Shown: positions 34,419-44,417, numbered from the stretch's first letter. The stretch is DNA of 64,000 bases from Algimonas ampicilliniresistens (GCF_030159955.1 NZ_BSNK01000001.1:1178001-1242000), one strand, 5' to 3'. The notes: generated by a model from the letters alone, not told the origin. Numbers and translations are program-made.

Positions 34419-35462
34419 ATGGCGACCAACTTCGCGATCGTCGGCGCGACCGGCAATGTCGGTACTGAAATGCTCGAAATCTTGTCTGAGTCGGATATGG
34501 AAATTGGCGAGGTTTACGCCGTTGCCTCGCGCAATTCTTTGGGTCGCGAAGTCAGCTTTGGCGACCGGACGCTTAAATGCCTCGACTTGGAAACCTTCGA
34601 TTTCGGTAAGGTCGATATTGCACTGATGAGTGCAGGCGGGGCTATCTCCAAAGAATGGTCTCCAAAAATCGCTGCCAAGGGCGCTGTGGTTATTGACAAT
34701 AGCTCGGCCTGGCGCATGGATCCTGATGTCCCGCTCGTCGTGCCTGAAGTGAATGCGGACGCGGTTGAAGGCTTCACCAAAAAGAACATCATCGCCAATC
34801 CGAACTGCTCAACGATCCAGATGGTTGTTGCGCTCAAGCCTTTGCATGATCGGGCGGGCGTCAAACGCGTCGTCGTCTCGACCTATCAATCCGTGTCGGG
34901 CGGCGGGAAGAAAGCGATGGATGAGCTTTGGCTGCAAACCAAAGGTATCTTCACAAATGCCGATCTGCCCGCGATCAATTTTCCCAAACAAATTGCCTTC
35001 AACGTCATCCCACAAATCGATGTGTTCATGGATGATGGGTACACAAAGGAAGAGTGGAAGATGAAAGTCGAGACTAAGAAAATTCTCGACCCAAAGATCA
35101 AGGTCACGGCGACCTGTGTTCGCGTTCCAACCTTCGTCGGTCACGCTGAATCGATCAATGTTGAGCTGGAAAATGAGCTATCGGCCGATGATGCGCGCGC
35201 TTTGCTGCGTGAGAGCCCCGGTCTGATGGTGATCGATCAGCCGCATAGCGATGACCATGAGGCGAATTATGTCACGCCGATCGATTGTGTTGGCGATTTC
35301 GCCACTTACGTGTCGCGTATTCGCGAAGATAGTACGCAGGATAATACGCTCGATATGTGGGTTGTGTCCGACAACCTCCGTAAGGGAGCCGCGCTAAATA
35401 CCGTGCAGATTGCGGAATTACTGGTTCACCGTAAGCTATTGCCCAGACAACAAGCTAAATAG
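34419..35462 (+). CDS. asd: Aspartate-semialdehyde dehydrogenase
   Basis: A 347-residue enzyme converting aspartyl phosphate to aspartate semialdehyde, the branch point to lysine/diaminopimelate, threonine and methionine. NADP-binding GATGNVGTEMLEIL is at residues 9-22 and the catalytic Cys130 lies in ANPNCSTIQM. The SVSGGGKKAMDEL loop and a His in RVPTFVGHAESIN complete the active site. It stands alone and is followed by a strong bidirectional terminator. Confidence 0.97.
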   Translation: MATNFAIVGATGNVGTEMLEILSESDMEIGEVYAVASRNSLGREVSFGDRTLKCLDLETFDFGKVDIALMSAGGAISKEWSPKIAAKGAVVIDNSSAWRMDPDVPLVVPEVNADAVEGFTKKNIIANPNCSTIQMVVALKPLHDRAGVKRVVVSTYQSVSGGGKKAMDELWLQTKGIFTNADLPAINFPKQIAFNVIPQIDVFMDDGYTKEEWKMKVETKKILDPKIKVTATCVRVPTFVGHAESINVELENELSADDARALLRESPGLMVIDQPHSDDHEANYVTPIDCVGDFATYVSRIREDSTQDNTLDMWVVSDNLRKGAALNTVQIAELLVHRKLLPRQQAK

Positions 35463-35488
35463 CCAAGAAAGCGAACAGCCAAGACGAA

Positions 35489-35522
35489 AAAAGGCCGCTC
35501 GAATGAGCGGCCCTTCTTTTTG
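35489..35522 (+). terminator. Bidirectional terminator between asd and the M16 protease gene
   Basis: GGCCGCTC and GAGCGGCC pair around GAAT, with a run of A before and T-rich bases after. It can stop asd on the plus strand and the protease gene on the minus strand, where six T follow the stem. Confidence 0.85.
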
Positions 35523-35537
35523 CTATGAAGCGGGTCG

Positions 35538-38399
35538 CTAGTTGACGGGATTACCGTCGGCGTCGACTTCAATAATCGGCAAGCCAAGGGTGCGCAGTTT
35601 CTCTAGCTGCGTGGCTTTATCCCCCACGACCACGACGATCATTTCATCAAGGTCGAGATGTTTGGCCGCAAGCGCATCCGCTTCGCCTTCAGTAAAGGCG
35701 CGCAAGATCTCTTTCTGCTCGTCAATGTGTTCTGTGCCGACCTCATACGTATCCATACGGGACAGAATGTTGAGTTTTTGGAACGGCGTTTCATACTGAC
35801 GGGCTTCAGACTGACCGATTGCCGCTTTGGTGAACGCAATCTCCTCAGGCGTGGGGCCGCTCTCGTGATACGCTCTGATTTCCTTGAAGAACTCTTCAAC
35901 CGACTCCGTCGTGACGTCGGACCGAACGCCAGAGCTGGCGCGGTACTGCCCACGATCCATCTGACCGATAAAGCGTCCACGAGCGCCATAGGTATAGCCT
36001 TTATCTTCACGGAGATTGATGTTGATACGTGAGTTGAATGCGCCCCCAAGTGGGTAATTCATCAGGGTAGAGCGGTAGAATTCCCCGGTTGGGTTATATG
36101 CCAAGGAGGCCTTGCCGATCCGGATTTCTGATTGGGCGGCATCAGGTTTATCAACAAAATAGAGGGTTCCCGGCACGCCAGTTGGCGTGACGTTAATCTC
36201 TACAGGGGCAACCTCTCCGCCTTCCCAAGCGCTGATCGGCGAGAGGGCTTCTTCGATACGGCTCTGCGACAGGTCAGAGACGACCAATATGCTCGCAATG
36301 GTGGGGGAGAGGTTCGTGGCGTAGAAATCACGAACGTCCTCGAGCGTGATCGTTTCGACCGTTTCAGTCAGTCCTGCACCCGCATAAGCGTACGCATTGT
36401 CCGCACCGTAGACCATTTTGTTGAATAGGTTGGTCGCAACCGTGGACGGGTTTTTCTTCGCAGCCTCAATAGATTGCAGTTGATTGCTTTTGACGCGTTC
36501 AAAATCCACAGGATCGAATTTTGGATTTAACATGGAATCCATAGCGATCCGGACTGTTTCGTCGACATTCTCGGATAAAGTCCGGATCGTCAGGGTTGAG
36601 TATATATCGCCTGCACCGCCATTGACTGAGGATCCGAGCTTAGCGAGTTCGTTAGATCGATCCTCGACGGACATAGTTTCAGAGGCCTCACTGAGCATCT
36701 GCATTGTCAAAGAGGCGAGACCCAGCTTGTCGAGTGCTTCATCTTTCTGACCCGTCTTTGTCCGGATTTGGATCGTCGTTGTTGGCGTTTCCGAGTTGAT
36801 AGCCCCGAGAAGCGGGATGCCGGCAACGCTGCCTTCATAGACGTCTGGTGCTGTGATCAGCCGAGCTTCGCCCGAGGCGGGAACGACTGAGCGGTCAAAA
36901 TTATCAACGGGGGCTGACCATTCGAACGTGTCGACAGCGGTTTTTGCAGGGATAGTACGGTCGTAGCGATCCCATGTATCCAGACGCGCTATCGTTTCGG
37001 GCTTACCCTTTGGAACGATGGACATGATCACGGCTGGTTTGCCTTTGATATATTCCTCATAGACACGCTGAACGTCTGCTTTGGTCACGCTTTGGTAGCG
37101 TTCAATATCCTCGGCAATGCCATTCGGATTATCGCGGAATGTATTGTAGGCGGCGAGGCGACTGACCTTGCCGCTGACAGATTCAAGACCATAGATCATG
37201 CCAGACACGATGGACGATTTTACGCGTGTTAGATCGTCGTCTTCAACGCCCCGCGTTTCAAATTCAGCCAGTGTGTCGCGCATGATCGGTTCAAGATCGG
37301 CAAGCGATTCCATGTTTGCCGGATTGGCTACGGCCGTCATTGTGAAAGAGCAGTGGAGTTCCCGGCAGCCATGACCCGCATTGGCTTGGACGGTCAGCCC
37401 AGGTTTGGTCAGATTTTTGTAGAGTAGAGACGTTTGGCCACTACCGACAATGTTCATCAGAACATCGAGCGGGGCTTCGTCAGGGTGATTAGCGTAAACC
37501 GTCGGCCACGCCATATAGAGCAGCGGTAGCTGAACATTATCTTCAAGCGAAATGTAGCGATCCGCATCCAGTTTAACAGGCAGCTTTTCAGGATTCTCGA
37601 CCTCTGGGCCGCGCGGGATCGATCCGAAATATTTCTCGATCATGGCGAGCGTTTCCGCTTTGTCGATATCACCGCCAATGGTCAGCGTCGCATTATTGGG
37701 GCCATACCAGCGCATGAAGAAGCGTTTCAAATCGTCCAAATCGGCGCGATCAAGGTCTTCGAGATAGCCGATCGTTGACCAGCTATAGGGGTGGCCTTCG
37801 GGATACATGGCTTCTCCGACCCGTTCCCAGAGCAGACCGTAGGGACGATTATCGACGCGCTGGCCACGCTCATTCTTGACCGTGTCACGTTGAACTTCAA
37901 ATTTTTCCTGTGTCACTGCGTCGAGGAGAAAGCCCATTCGGTCGGCTTCCAACCACAGCATCCGCTCAAGTTGATTGCTTGGGACCGTTTGGAAGTAATT
38001 GGTCCGGTCTGAATTCGTTGTTCCGTTCAGTGTGCCGCCCGATTCAGTAATCAGTTTGAAATGCTGCTCGTCCGCAACATTGATCGAGCCTTGGAACATC
38101 ATATGCTCGAAGAAATGCGCGAAGCCGGATTTGCCAACCTCTTCACGGCCTGACCCAACGTGATAAGTCACATCGACATGGACTAGAGGGTCACTCTTAT
38201 CTTCATGCAAGACAACGGTTAGGCCGTTATCAAGGACGTATTTCTCATAGGGTATCGCGACCTCAGCCTCTTCGCCCGTATAGGTCTCAACCAGCTCAAA
38301 ACGGTCCGAGACATTGGTCTCATCTGTGACAGTTTGGCAGGCCGAAAAGGCGATGACGGCAGTGCCGAGAAGAAGGAGGCGAGCAAAAGGCGTGTTCAT
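35538..38399 (-). CDS. M16 family zinc metalloprotease, double-domain lipoprotein
   Basis: A 953-residue insulinase-type (M16) protease. The lipobox FSAC puts the lipidated Cys at residue 21, so it acts at the cell envelope. The inverted zinc motif HFFEH is at residues 95-99, with the downstream Glu in the first half; a second, degenerate M16 half (about 490-930) completes the clam-shell. The R-x-x-x-G...YTYGARGRF substrate-binding element is in the C-terminal part. The ATG at 38399 begins the signal peptide; the upstream extension to 38459 is not needed. A 203-base gap to the M48 gene holds the promoter region. Confidence 0.93.
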   Translation of the reverse strand: MNTPFARLLLLGTAVIAFSACQTVTDETNVSDRFELVETYTGEEAEVAIPYEKYVLDNGLTVVLHEDKSDPLVHVDVTYHVGSGREEVGKSGFAHFFEHMMFQGSINVADEQHFKLITESGGTLNGTTNSDRTNYFQTVPSNQLERMLWLEADRMGFLLDAVTQEKFEVQRDTVKNERGQRVDNRPYGLLWERVGEAMYPEGHPYSWSTIGYLEDLDRADLDDLKRFFMRWYGPNNATLTIGGDIDKAETLAMIEKYFGSIPRGPEVENPEKLPVKLDADRYISLEDNVQLPLLYMAWPTVYANHPDEAPLDVLMNIVGSGQTSLLYKNLTKPGLTVQANAGHGCRELHCSFTMTAVANPANMESLADLEPIMRDTLAEFETRGVEDDDLTRVKSSIVSGMIYGLESVSGKVSRLAAYNTFRDNPNGIAEDIERYQSVTKADVQRVYEEYIKGKPAVIMSIVPKGKPETIARLDTWDRYDRTIPAKTAVDTFEWSAPVDNFDRSVVPASGEARLITAPDVYEGSVAGIPLLGAINSETPTTTIQIRTKTGQKDEALDKLGLASLTMQMLSEASETMSVEDRSNELAKLGSSVNGGAGDIYSTLTIRTLSENVDETVRIAMDSMLNPKFDPVDFERVKSNQLQSIEAAKKNPSTVATNLFNKMVYGADNAYAYAGAGLTETVETITLEDVRDFYATNLSPTIASILVVSDLSQSRIEEALSPISAWEGGEVAPVEINVTPTGVPGTLYFVDKPDAAQSEIRIGKASLAYNPTGEFYRSTLMNYPLGGAFNSRININLREDKGYTYGARGRFIGQMDRGQYRASSGVRSDVTTESVEEFFKEIRAYHESGPTPEEIAFTKAAIGQSEARQYETPFQKLNILSRMDTYEVGTEHIDEQKEILRAFTEGEADALAAKHLDLDEMIVVVVGDKATQLEKLRTLGLPIIEVDADGNPVN

Positions 38400-38601
38400 G
38401 AGATCATCCTGAAGTGCGAAGAGTTTATCGTTTAACGAGATGTTATCTCTACGACACATGTCTGTCCACTAGAGGTTTGCCGCCATTGTTGAGATTTCAG
38501 GCAAAATATTCGGCAGCAGGCACGACACGTGAAAAATGCCCATCTTGTAGGAACACTTCGTTTCCCGACTGGCATAGGGATCACTCTCGACAGGGCCGTC
38601 G

Positions 38602-39675
38602 TTAGGACCAAGGACTTTTACGGCGCCCAATAGGGTTGCGTGACTTAGGGTTTGCCGGTGTATCGTTTCTGACGTCAGCTTGGCGGGGTAGAGCTCGGCT
38701 TTCCGTATCAGGACGACCACCCGCATATTTGACGAGGGCCTCGATCCGCTTCTCGATCGGCGGGTGCGTCGTAAACAGCCCAGCCAGCCCCTTGCGTGGA
38801 TTATAGAGCGCCATTTCCCGAACCTCATCCGGCACAGTTGCCATTTCGGCATGGCCAGAAATTTTCTGAAGCGCCCGGATCATAGCGTCTGGATTCTTGG
38901 TCAGTTCGACCGCGCCTGCATCAGCCATATATTCGCGCTTCCGGCTCATCGTGAAACGGATCATCAAAGCGATGACATAGGTAAGGGCCACAATGGCGAA
39001 GGCGACCAAGATCAGCACACCCGCACTGCCGCCGCCAGAGCGTTGATGTCGTCCTGATCGAGCGAAATTGACGCGGAACATATTGCGAAACAGACTCTCG
39101 CCGACAAAAGCAAAAATGCCGACAAAGATGACCGCGATGATGAGCATCCGCACATCCTTGTGCCGGATATGGCTCAGCTCATGTGCGATCACAGCTTCAA
39201 GTTCTTCGTCGTCCAGCGCGTCCATCAACCCGCGCGTCAGTGTGATCTGATAGTTTTCTCGGCGAACCCCAGAGGCGAATGCATTCATCGCTGGGATTTC
39301 CATGACCATGAGGCGTGGGGTCGTTAGCCCCCGTGAAATCGACAGATTTTCGAGCATACGATAGGCGCGCGGTTCTTGGCTGACCGTGACGGGTTTGGCC
39401 CGTGTTGCCACATTGATCATGGCATTGTGCCCGAAAAAGGCGATGCCAAACCATGCCCCAGCGCCGCCAAGGGCGTAGGGCGCGGCACTGGGCAGCATTT
39501 CGGCAGCTTCTATCAGGCCTCGGTCCAGCGGCGCTTGGCCCGTCATGCCGATATATCCGATCAGAAGACCGTAAAAAAGAACAAGCAGTAGAACTGGAAA
39601 AGAGATGAGCAGGAAAACGCTGCGTAAATTATTGTTCCAGATGTGGGTCCGAAGGCCGGTGGCTCCGATCAGCAT
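38602..39675 (-). CDS. M48 family membrane zinc metalloprotease (HtpX-like)
   Basis: A 357-residue integral membrane protease. Zinc motif HELSH is at residues 165-169, and a third ligand is probable in the MADAGAVELTK segment. Four membrane helices occur at about 18-42, 66-86, 177-195 and 218-240. The tail (about 320-357) is basic and Pro/Arg-rich. HtpX-like proteases degrade misfolded membrane proteins. It lies 15 bases downstream of lemA in the same direction, a frequent pairing in bacteria. Confidence 0.9.
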   Translation of the reverse strand: MLIGATGLRTHIWNNNLRSVFLLISFPVLLLVLFYGLLIGYIGMTGQAPLDRGLIEAAEMLPSAAPYALGGAGAWFGIAFFGHNAMINVATRAKPVTVSQEPRAYRMLENLSISRGLTTPRLMVMEIPAMNAFASGVRRENYQITLTRGLMDALDDEELEAVIAHELSHIRHKDVRMLIIAVIFVGIFAFVGESLFRNMFRVNFARSGRHQRSGGGSAGVLILVAFAIVALTYVIALMIRFTMSRKREYMADAGAVELTKNPDAMIRALQKISGHAEMATVPDEVREMALYNPRKGLAGLFTTHPPIEKRIEALVKYAGGRPDTESRALPRQADVRNDTPANPKSRNPIGRRKSPWS

Positions 39676-39690
39676 GGCTGAGCGGCGACT

Positions 39691-40260
39691 CTAGGACGTC
39701 CCGAAGTCAACAGTTGGCGGCGTTTGTAGCGCTTCGCGACCTTCTGGCGCTTCGAAGAATTCCCGTTCAGCAAAGCCAAACGGTCCAGCGATTAAGACGG
39801 CCGGGAATTGTTCACGCGCCGTATTATATTCCTGAGCCGCATTGTTGTAGAAGCGGCGAGACGCGGCGATCTTGTTTTCGACGTCTGACAGTTCGTCTTG
39901 CAATTGCAGGAAGTTCGTATTGGCTTTCAGCTCTGGATAGGCTTCGGCGAGCGCGAACAGCTTGCCCAGCGCAGCGGACAGCATGCCTTCGGCCGCGGCT
40001 TGGCCTTCAACACTATCGGCGCTGACCGCACGGTTGCGGGCTTCGATGACTTCTTTGAACGTGTCTTTCTCATGTTTGGCATAGCCCTTCACCGTGTTGA
40101 CCAGTTGCGGGACAAGGTCTTGGCGCTGCTTCAGCTGGACTTCGATATCGGACCAAGCTTGGTTGGTTGTCTGGCGAAGCGCGACCAGTCGGTTGTAAAT
40201 ACCGATGATCAGGACGGCGAGAACGGCAACGATGCCGAGGATTACGAGAAGTGTTTTCAT
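39691..40260 (-). CDS. LemA family protein
   Basis: A 189-residue membrane-anchored helical protein of the LemA family. One N-terminal transmembrane segment (about 3-24) is followed by YNRLVALRQTTNQAWSDIEVQLKQRQDLVPQL-type sequence and a ASRRFYNNAAQEYN stretch, the family hallmarks. Bacterial LemA proteins often accompany M48 proteases; a shared function in envelope maintenance is an inference. The lemA-M48 pair probably forms one transcript. Confidence 0.93.
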   Translation of the reverse strand: MKTLLVILGIVAVLAVLIIGIYNRLVALRQTTNQAWSDIEVQLKQRQDLVPQLVNTVKGYAKHEKDTFKEVIEARNRAVSADSVEGQAAAEGMLSAALGKLFALAEAYPELKANTNFLQLQDELSDVENKIAASRRFYNNAAQEYNTAREQFPAVLIAGPFGFAEREFFEAPEGREALQTPPTVDFGTS

Positions 40261-40297
40261 AGGGGCAGACTATATCTCAGCCTGTCCGCTCGCAAGT

Positions 40298-41860
40298 CTA
40301 ATCCAAGATACCCGTCACAAGGCCCGGAAAGATGATCAATAAGGCGATCAGCGCCAATTGGATGCCAATGAATGGGATCACGCCGCGATAGAGATGCGCT
40401 GTCGTCACTTCGGGTGGCGAGACACCGCGCAAGTAAAACAGTGCGAAGCCGAAGGGCGGAGTTAGAAAGCTGGTCTGGAGATTAAGCGCCATCACCACCC
40501 CTAACCAAACGGGATCAAGCCCGGCGGCCAGCAAAGGTGGCGCGACAAGCGGCACCACGACGAAGGTGATCTCAATAAAATCGAGGAAAAAGCCCAAGAT
40601 GAACATGACGATCATGACCATTGTAAAGGCACCCCAGGTTCCGCCGGGGGCGGCGGCCATGAGGTCGGCGACCATCTCGTCCCCGCCCAATCCGCGGAAC
40701 ACAAGGCTGAACACGGTCGCGCCAATCAGGATGACGAACACCATACCGGTAATGTGCATGGTGGATCGGGAAACCTCGGCTAGCTGCCCGTTTCGAAGTA
40801 AGCGGACCGATCCAATTGCGGTCCCGAACAGGCCGATGATGACGAGCAGTGCGGCGAGACAGCCCGCGAGAACTTCAACTGTCGACCATTTCGTTTGGGA
40901 GACACGTAAATCGACGCCAGTCATATCCAGCGCGACGAGGGCGAGTAGCGCAATCGCGGCCCAGAGCGGCCAACGACGTCCCTCTGGCACAAGACGCGCG
41001 GCGGCTAGCAACATCGCACCTAACGCACCCAGTGCCGCCCCACGTGTCGGTGTGGCATAACCAGATAGGATCGAGCCCAGCACGGCCACAATTAGAAAGA
41101 TTGGCGGGACCATGGCTTTGAAAGATCGCCAGAGGAGTTCTTTGGCGTCTGTATCGTCTGGCCAAGGTTGGGCTGGGGCTTTGGCCGGCGACAGTACGGC
41201 GGTAATGAAAATGTAAAGAGCGTAAGCGCCGACCAAGATAAGTCCTGGGATCAGCGCGCCCGCAAACAGATCACCGACAGAGACGACCGCGTCTGTTTCT
41301 AGCCCGTAAGATCGCTGTGCCTCTTGAAATGCGTTTCCGATCTGGTCGCCGAGAATAACGAGCACAATGGACGGCGGAATGATTTGCCCTAGCGTACCCG
41401 ATGCCGCGATGGAGGCGGAGGCGAGGGGAATGTCGTAGCCGCGTTTGAGCATGGTCGGCAGGCTCAGCAGGCCCATCGTCACGACTGTCGCGCCGACAAT
41501 CCCGGTAGAGGCTGCGAGCAAGGCACCAACAAAAATTACAGAAATGCCGAGCCCGCCCCGCAAGGGGCCAAACAGATCGCCCATATTTTGCAACAATTCT
41601 TCGGCGATGCGGGATTTTTCTAACATCACACCCATGAAGACAAACAGCGGCACCGCCATCAGAATCTCCCGCGTGATGAGCGGATAGATGCGCGCCGGCA
41701 GGGATAGAAAGAAGCTAGGATCGAACAGGCCAAGGGCGGACGCAATAGCAGCGAAAACGACGCTGACGCCTGCCAGTGTGAAAGCCACATTATAGCCCGC
41801 CATCAAACCAGCGCAGGCCGTGACAAACATCAGGGCGGCGAGGATTTCAGCCGGATTCAC
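40298..41860 (-). CDS. TRAP transporter large permease (DctM family)
   Basis: A 520-residue membrane protein, the transport-forming subunit of a tripartite ATP-independent periplasmic (TRAP) system. About a dozen helices; hallmarks are the AASTGIVGATVVTMGLLSLP and ASIAASGTLGQIIPPSIV segments and, near the end, FLDFIEITFVVVPL and NLQTSFLTPPFGFALFYLRG. The extended central section is typical of the TakP/FcbT-type subclass. Its start overlaps the small-permease stop by four bases. Confidence 0.95.
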   Translation of the reverse strand: MNPAEILAALMFVTACAGLMAGYNVAFTLAGVSVVFAAIASALGLFDPSFFLSLPARIYPLITREILMAVPLFVFMGVMLEKSRIAEELLQNMGDLFGPLRGGLGISVIFVGALLAASTGIVGATVVTMGLLSLPTMLKRGYDIPLASASIAASGTLGQIIPPSIVLVILGDQIGNAFQEAQRSYGLETDAVVSVGDLFAGALIPGLILVGAYALYIFITAVLSPAKAPAQPWPDDTDAKELLWRSFKAMVPPIFLIVAVLGSILSGYATPTRGAALGALGAMLLAAARLVPEGRRWPLWAAIALLALVALDMTGVDLRVSQTKWSTVEVLAGCLAALLVIIGLFGTAIGSVRLLRNGQLAEVSRSTMHITGMVFVILIGATVFSLVFRGLGGDEMVADLMAAAPGGTWGAFTMVMIVMFILGFFLDFIEITFVVVPLVAPPLLAAGLDPVWLGVVMALNLQTSFLTPPFGFALFYLRGVSPPEVTTAHLYRGVIPFIGIQLALIALLIIFPGLVTGILD

Positions 41861-42537
41861 AGCCGGTCTCCGCTCTGCGTTCGATCACCGTCCGTGACTT
41901 GGAAGAAAGGCTCAACACCTGCTGGCCGCTCTGGCCGGGCCTCTCCATTGAGCGCCATCGCCGCACGCAAGGCAATGGCAAGGCCTTGCATAATCATGGT
42001 CAGCGCGAAGATGGGGATCAACGTTTTGAGCAGGAAGACCCCGCGGATCCCGTTGCTTTCGGTTGAACCTTCAAAGGTCCGCCACGCAAAGCCGACAAAG
42101 GTTTGGCTGTTCCACAGGATGATCAGGCAGACTGGGGCAAGCAATAGGTAAAACCCAATTAGATCGACGCGGGCTCTGGCGCGTTCGCCCATGCTTTCGT
42201 GAAAAATGTCGACCCGCACATGTTGTCCCGCAAGCAAGGTCGCTGCCGCGCCGAGCGTGATGATAATAGCTTGGAAATAGAAAGCACTTTCAAGCCACTT
42301 CACAGTGGCGGTCCCAAAGATTGAAAGCGCGAACACAGATCCAGCTACGCTGAGGACGAGCAGCGGGAGCGCCCATTTTACCACATCGCCAAGCGCGAAG
42401 ATGGTGCTGTCGATGGTGCGAATGAGGGCCGTAACGAGCCGTTTTAGCCATCCGGACGGCCAGAGCAGGTAGAGGATGGGCAAAGCGAGGCTTGGCAGAA
42501 AAGCCCAACCAATTGCGTGTATGATCTCCCCCACCAT
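41857..42537 (-). CDS. TRAP transporter small permease (DctQ family)
   Basis: A 226-residue small membrane subunit with four or five helices, including the family pattern with QHVRVDIFHESMGERARARVD near residues 103-123. It bridges the solute-binding protein and the large permease. Length is above the usual 160-180, as seen in the TakP subclass. It lies six bases downstream of the substrate-binding gene. Confidence 0.9.
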   Translation of the reverse strand: MVGEIIHAIGWAFLPSLALPILYLLWPSGWLKRLVTALIRTIDSTIFALGDVVKWALPLLVLSVAGSVFALSIFGTATVKWLESAFYFQAIIITLGAAATLLAGQHVRVDIFHESMGERARARVDLIGFYLLLAPVCLIILWNSQTFVGFAWRTFEGSTESNGIRGVFLLKTLIPIFALTMIMQGLAIALRAAMALNGEARPERPAGVEPFFQVTDGDRTQSGDRL

Positions 42538-42543
42538 CTGTAT

Positions 42544-43686
42544 TTAGCCGCGGCTGAGAGTGCGGGCGCGAATATAGGCGCCCTCGCTAATCTCAGTCCA
42601 GCGGGCGCTCTGATTGCGCGAAGCGATGTAGCTGTCGAAAATCTGAGTCACGAGTGGATCGCTCTGAGCAATATCGCCGACAATTTCGTCCGCCTTCGCG
42701 CCGACGGCCCGCAAGATTTCGTCGGGCATGAGCTGCGGCTCAATTCCGTGGCGCCTCCGCAGCGTTTCCAAGGCCCGGCCATTCATCACCGTATATTCGC
42801 CTAAAGACTGGTCATTTGCGCTTCGGCAAGCGTGACGAATGATGGCCTGTTCAGAGGGCGTCAGTTCCGCCCAACGATCCAGATTGACTCCGACCGCGAG
42901 GCCTGCGCCCGGCTCATGGAAGCCCGGCGAATAATAATTGGGCGCTTCGCGGTAAAATCCGAGCGCGAGATCGTTCCACGGGCCGACCCACTCGGTCGCG
43001 TCAATGGCACCACTTTGCAGTGCTTGGTAGATTTCCCCCCCGGGCAGTAGAACAGGCGTCGCCCCCAACTCTGCCAGCACGCGACCACCGAGGCCGGGCA
43101 TCCGCATACGGAGGCCCTGAAGGTCTTCGAGTCCGGTCAGTTTAAACTTGAACCAACCGCCGGTCTGGTGGCCTGTATTGCCCGCCTGGAAGGCGATGAT
43201 GTTGGATCGGGCGGAAAGCTCTTCCCACATGGCCTGACCGCCGCCCCAATCAATCCAACCGTTCAGTTCAATGGCGGTCATACCCATCGGCACAGCAGTG
43301 AAGAAGTTGAAGCCAGGAGAGACACCCTGCCAGTAGTATTCAGCAGCGTGATACATATCTGCCGCGCCTGTGCTGGTTGCATTGAAACATTCGAGCGCGC
43401 CGACCAATTCTCCGGCCGCGTAGACTTTGACTTCGAGAGTGCCGCCGCTCATTTCGCGCACGGCGTCGGCAAAACGGGTTGGCATGACGCCAAGACCGGG
43501 GAAGTCCTTCGGCCAGCTTGTGGCCATCCGAAACTGTTTGATGCCGCGATTGATATTCGGCGCGCCGATTTCAGTTGGGGTGGCAGCGTGTTGTTTGGGT
43601 TTTCGGGTTGATCCCAACGCGCCGACAACGCCTGCGCCTGCGGCCAAAGCTCCGGCGCCGAGGACGATATCGCGACGACGGGTCAT
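42544..43686 (-). CDS. TRAP transporter substrate-binding protein (TakP-like DctP)
   Basis: A 380-residue periplasmic binding protein with a twin-arginine signal TRRRDIVLG at residues 2-10 followed by a hydrophobic stretch. Family-defining segments are ATSWPKDFPGLG, VKVYAAGELVGALECFNATSTGAADMYHAAEYYW, GNTGHQTGGWF and GAIDATEWVGPWNDLALGFY. These match the group that includes TakP, which binds 2-oxo monocarboxylates as a dimer with a cation; the precise ligand here is inferred. Its last four... first codon overlaps the stop of the upstream bpt gene by four bases. Confidence 0.9.
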   Translation of the reverse strand: MTRRRDIVLGAGALAAGAGVVGALGSTRKPKQHAATPTEIGAPNINRGIKQFRMATSWPKDFPGLGVMPTRFADAVREMSGGTLEVKVYAAGELVGALECFNATSTGAADMYHAAEYYWQGVSPGFNFFTAVPMGMTAIELNGWIDWGGGQAMWEELSARSNIIAFQAGNTGHQTGGWFKFKLTGLEDLQGLRMRMPGLGGRVLAELGATPVLLPGGEIYQALQSGAIDATEWVGPWNDLALGFYREAPNYYSPGFHEPGAGLAVGVNLDRWAELTPSEQAIIRHACRSANDQSLGEYTVMNGRALETLRRRHGIEPQLMPDEILRAVGAKADEIVGDIAQSDPLVTQIFDSYIASRNQSARWTEISEGAYIRARTLSRG

Positions 43687-44408
43687 GCGGACTCCAACGG
43701 CATCCAGCCGCGATGTCCAAGAACTTCAGAGGGTTGGAATCGGCTTTTATAGTGCATCTTGGGGCTACCCGGGACCCAATACCCTAGATAGAGATAGGGC
43801 AGCCCTTCACTGTGACAGCGCGCGATCTGATCCAAAATCATATAATTCCCCAGCGACCGATCCACGTCATCAGGTTCGAAGAAACTATACACCAGCGACA
43901 AGCCGTCCGTGAGGCGGTCGATCAGCATACAGGCAATCAGCATCCCAGTTTGGTTTCGATATTCCACAATTTCTGTTTCTGAGGCGCATTCCTCAACCAT
44001 CATTTCGTAACGCGAGAAGTCCATATCGGTCATGCCGCCGCCCGGATGTCGATGGCCGAGATAGCGTGACAGCAGAGCGTATTGCTCCGACGTGGCTATG
44101 GCGGGGGCAATCTCTATGCTGAGGTCATCATTGCGTCGGATAGTCCGACGGAAACTCCGCCCCGGCGTGAACTCATCGGCGCGCACCCTAAGCGACCGAC
44201 ATTCGCGGCAGCTTTCACAGGCAGGACGATAGATGACGTTCTGACTGCGCCGAAACCCGGCATGGGTGAGATAGTTGTTCAGATGCGGGCCATCGAGTGG
44301 ATCAAGCTGCGTGAAGATTTTCCGTTCCATCCGGCCTGGCAAATAGGGGCAGGGCGACGGGATGGTCAGGAAGAACTGAAGCTGGTTCGGATCAAAGGGA
44401 TGACTCAT
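43683..44408 (-). CDS. bpt: Aspartate/glutamate leucyltransferase (Bpt/Ate family)
   Basis: A 241-residue tRNA-protein transferase of the Bpt/Ate family that conjugates an amino acid from charged tRNA to protein N-termini as part of the N-degron pathway, making substrates for ClpS-ClpAP. N-terminal cysteines in PSPCPYLPG and CESCRECRSLRV fit the N-domain, and the C-terminal fold shows YLYLGYWVPGSPKMHYKSRF, the invariant family stretch. The start overlaps no other gene; the stop overlaps the TRAP binding-protein start. Leucyl specificity is assumed from the bacterial family. Confidence 0.93.
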   Translation of the reverse strand: MSHPFDPNQLQFFLTIPSPCPYLPGRMERKIFTQLDPLDGPHLNNYLTHAGFRRSQNVIYRPACESCRECRSLRVRADEFTPGRSFRRTIRRNDDLSIEIAPAIATSEQYALLSRYLGHRHPGGGMTDMDFSRYEMMVEECASETEIVEYRNQTGMLIACMLIDRLTDGLSLVYSFFEPDDVDRSLGNYMILDQIARCHSEGLPYLYLGYWVPGSPKMHYKSRFQPSEVLGHRGWMPLESA

Positions 44409-44417
44409 TATGTCTCC

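Noticed and set aside
38469-38852. 127-codon minus-strand frame overlapping the 3' end of the M48 gene
   Set aside because: It overlaps the M48 gene in another frame, has no ribosome binding site and no recognisable features.
40566-41060. 164-codon open frame antisense to the TRAP large permease
   Set aside because: It lies inside a gene with clear family motifs on the other strand and its translation has no recognisable domain; the frame is a product of GC-biased codon use.
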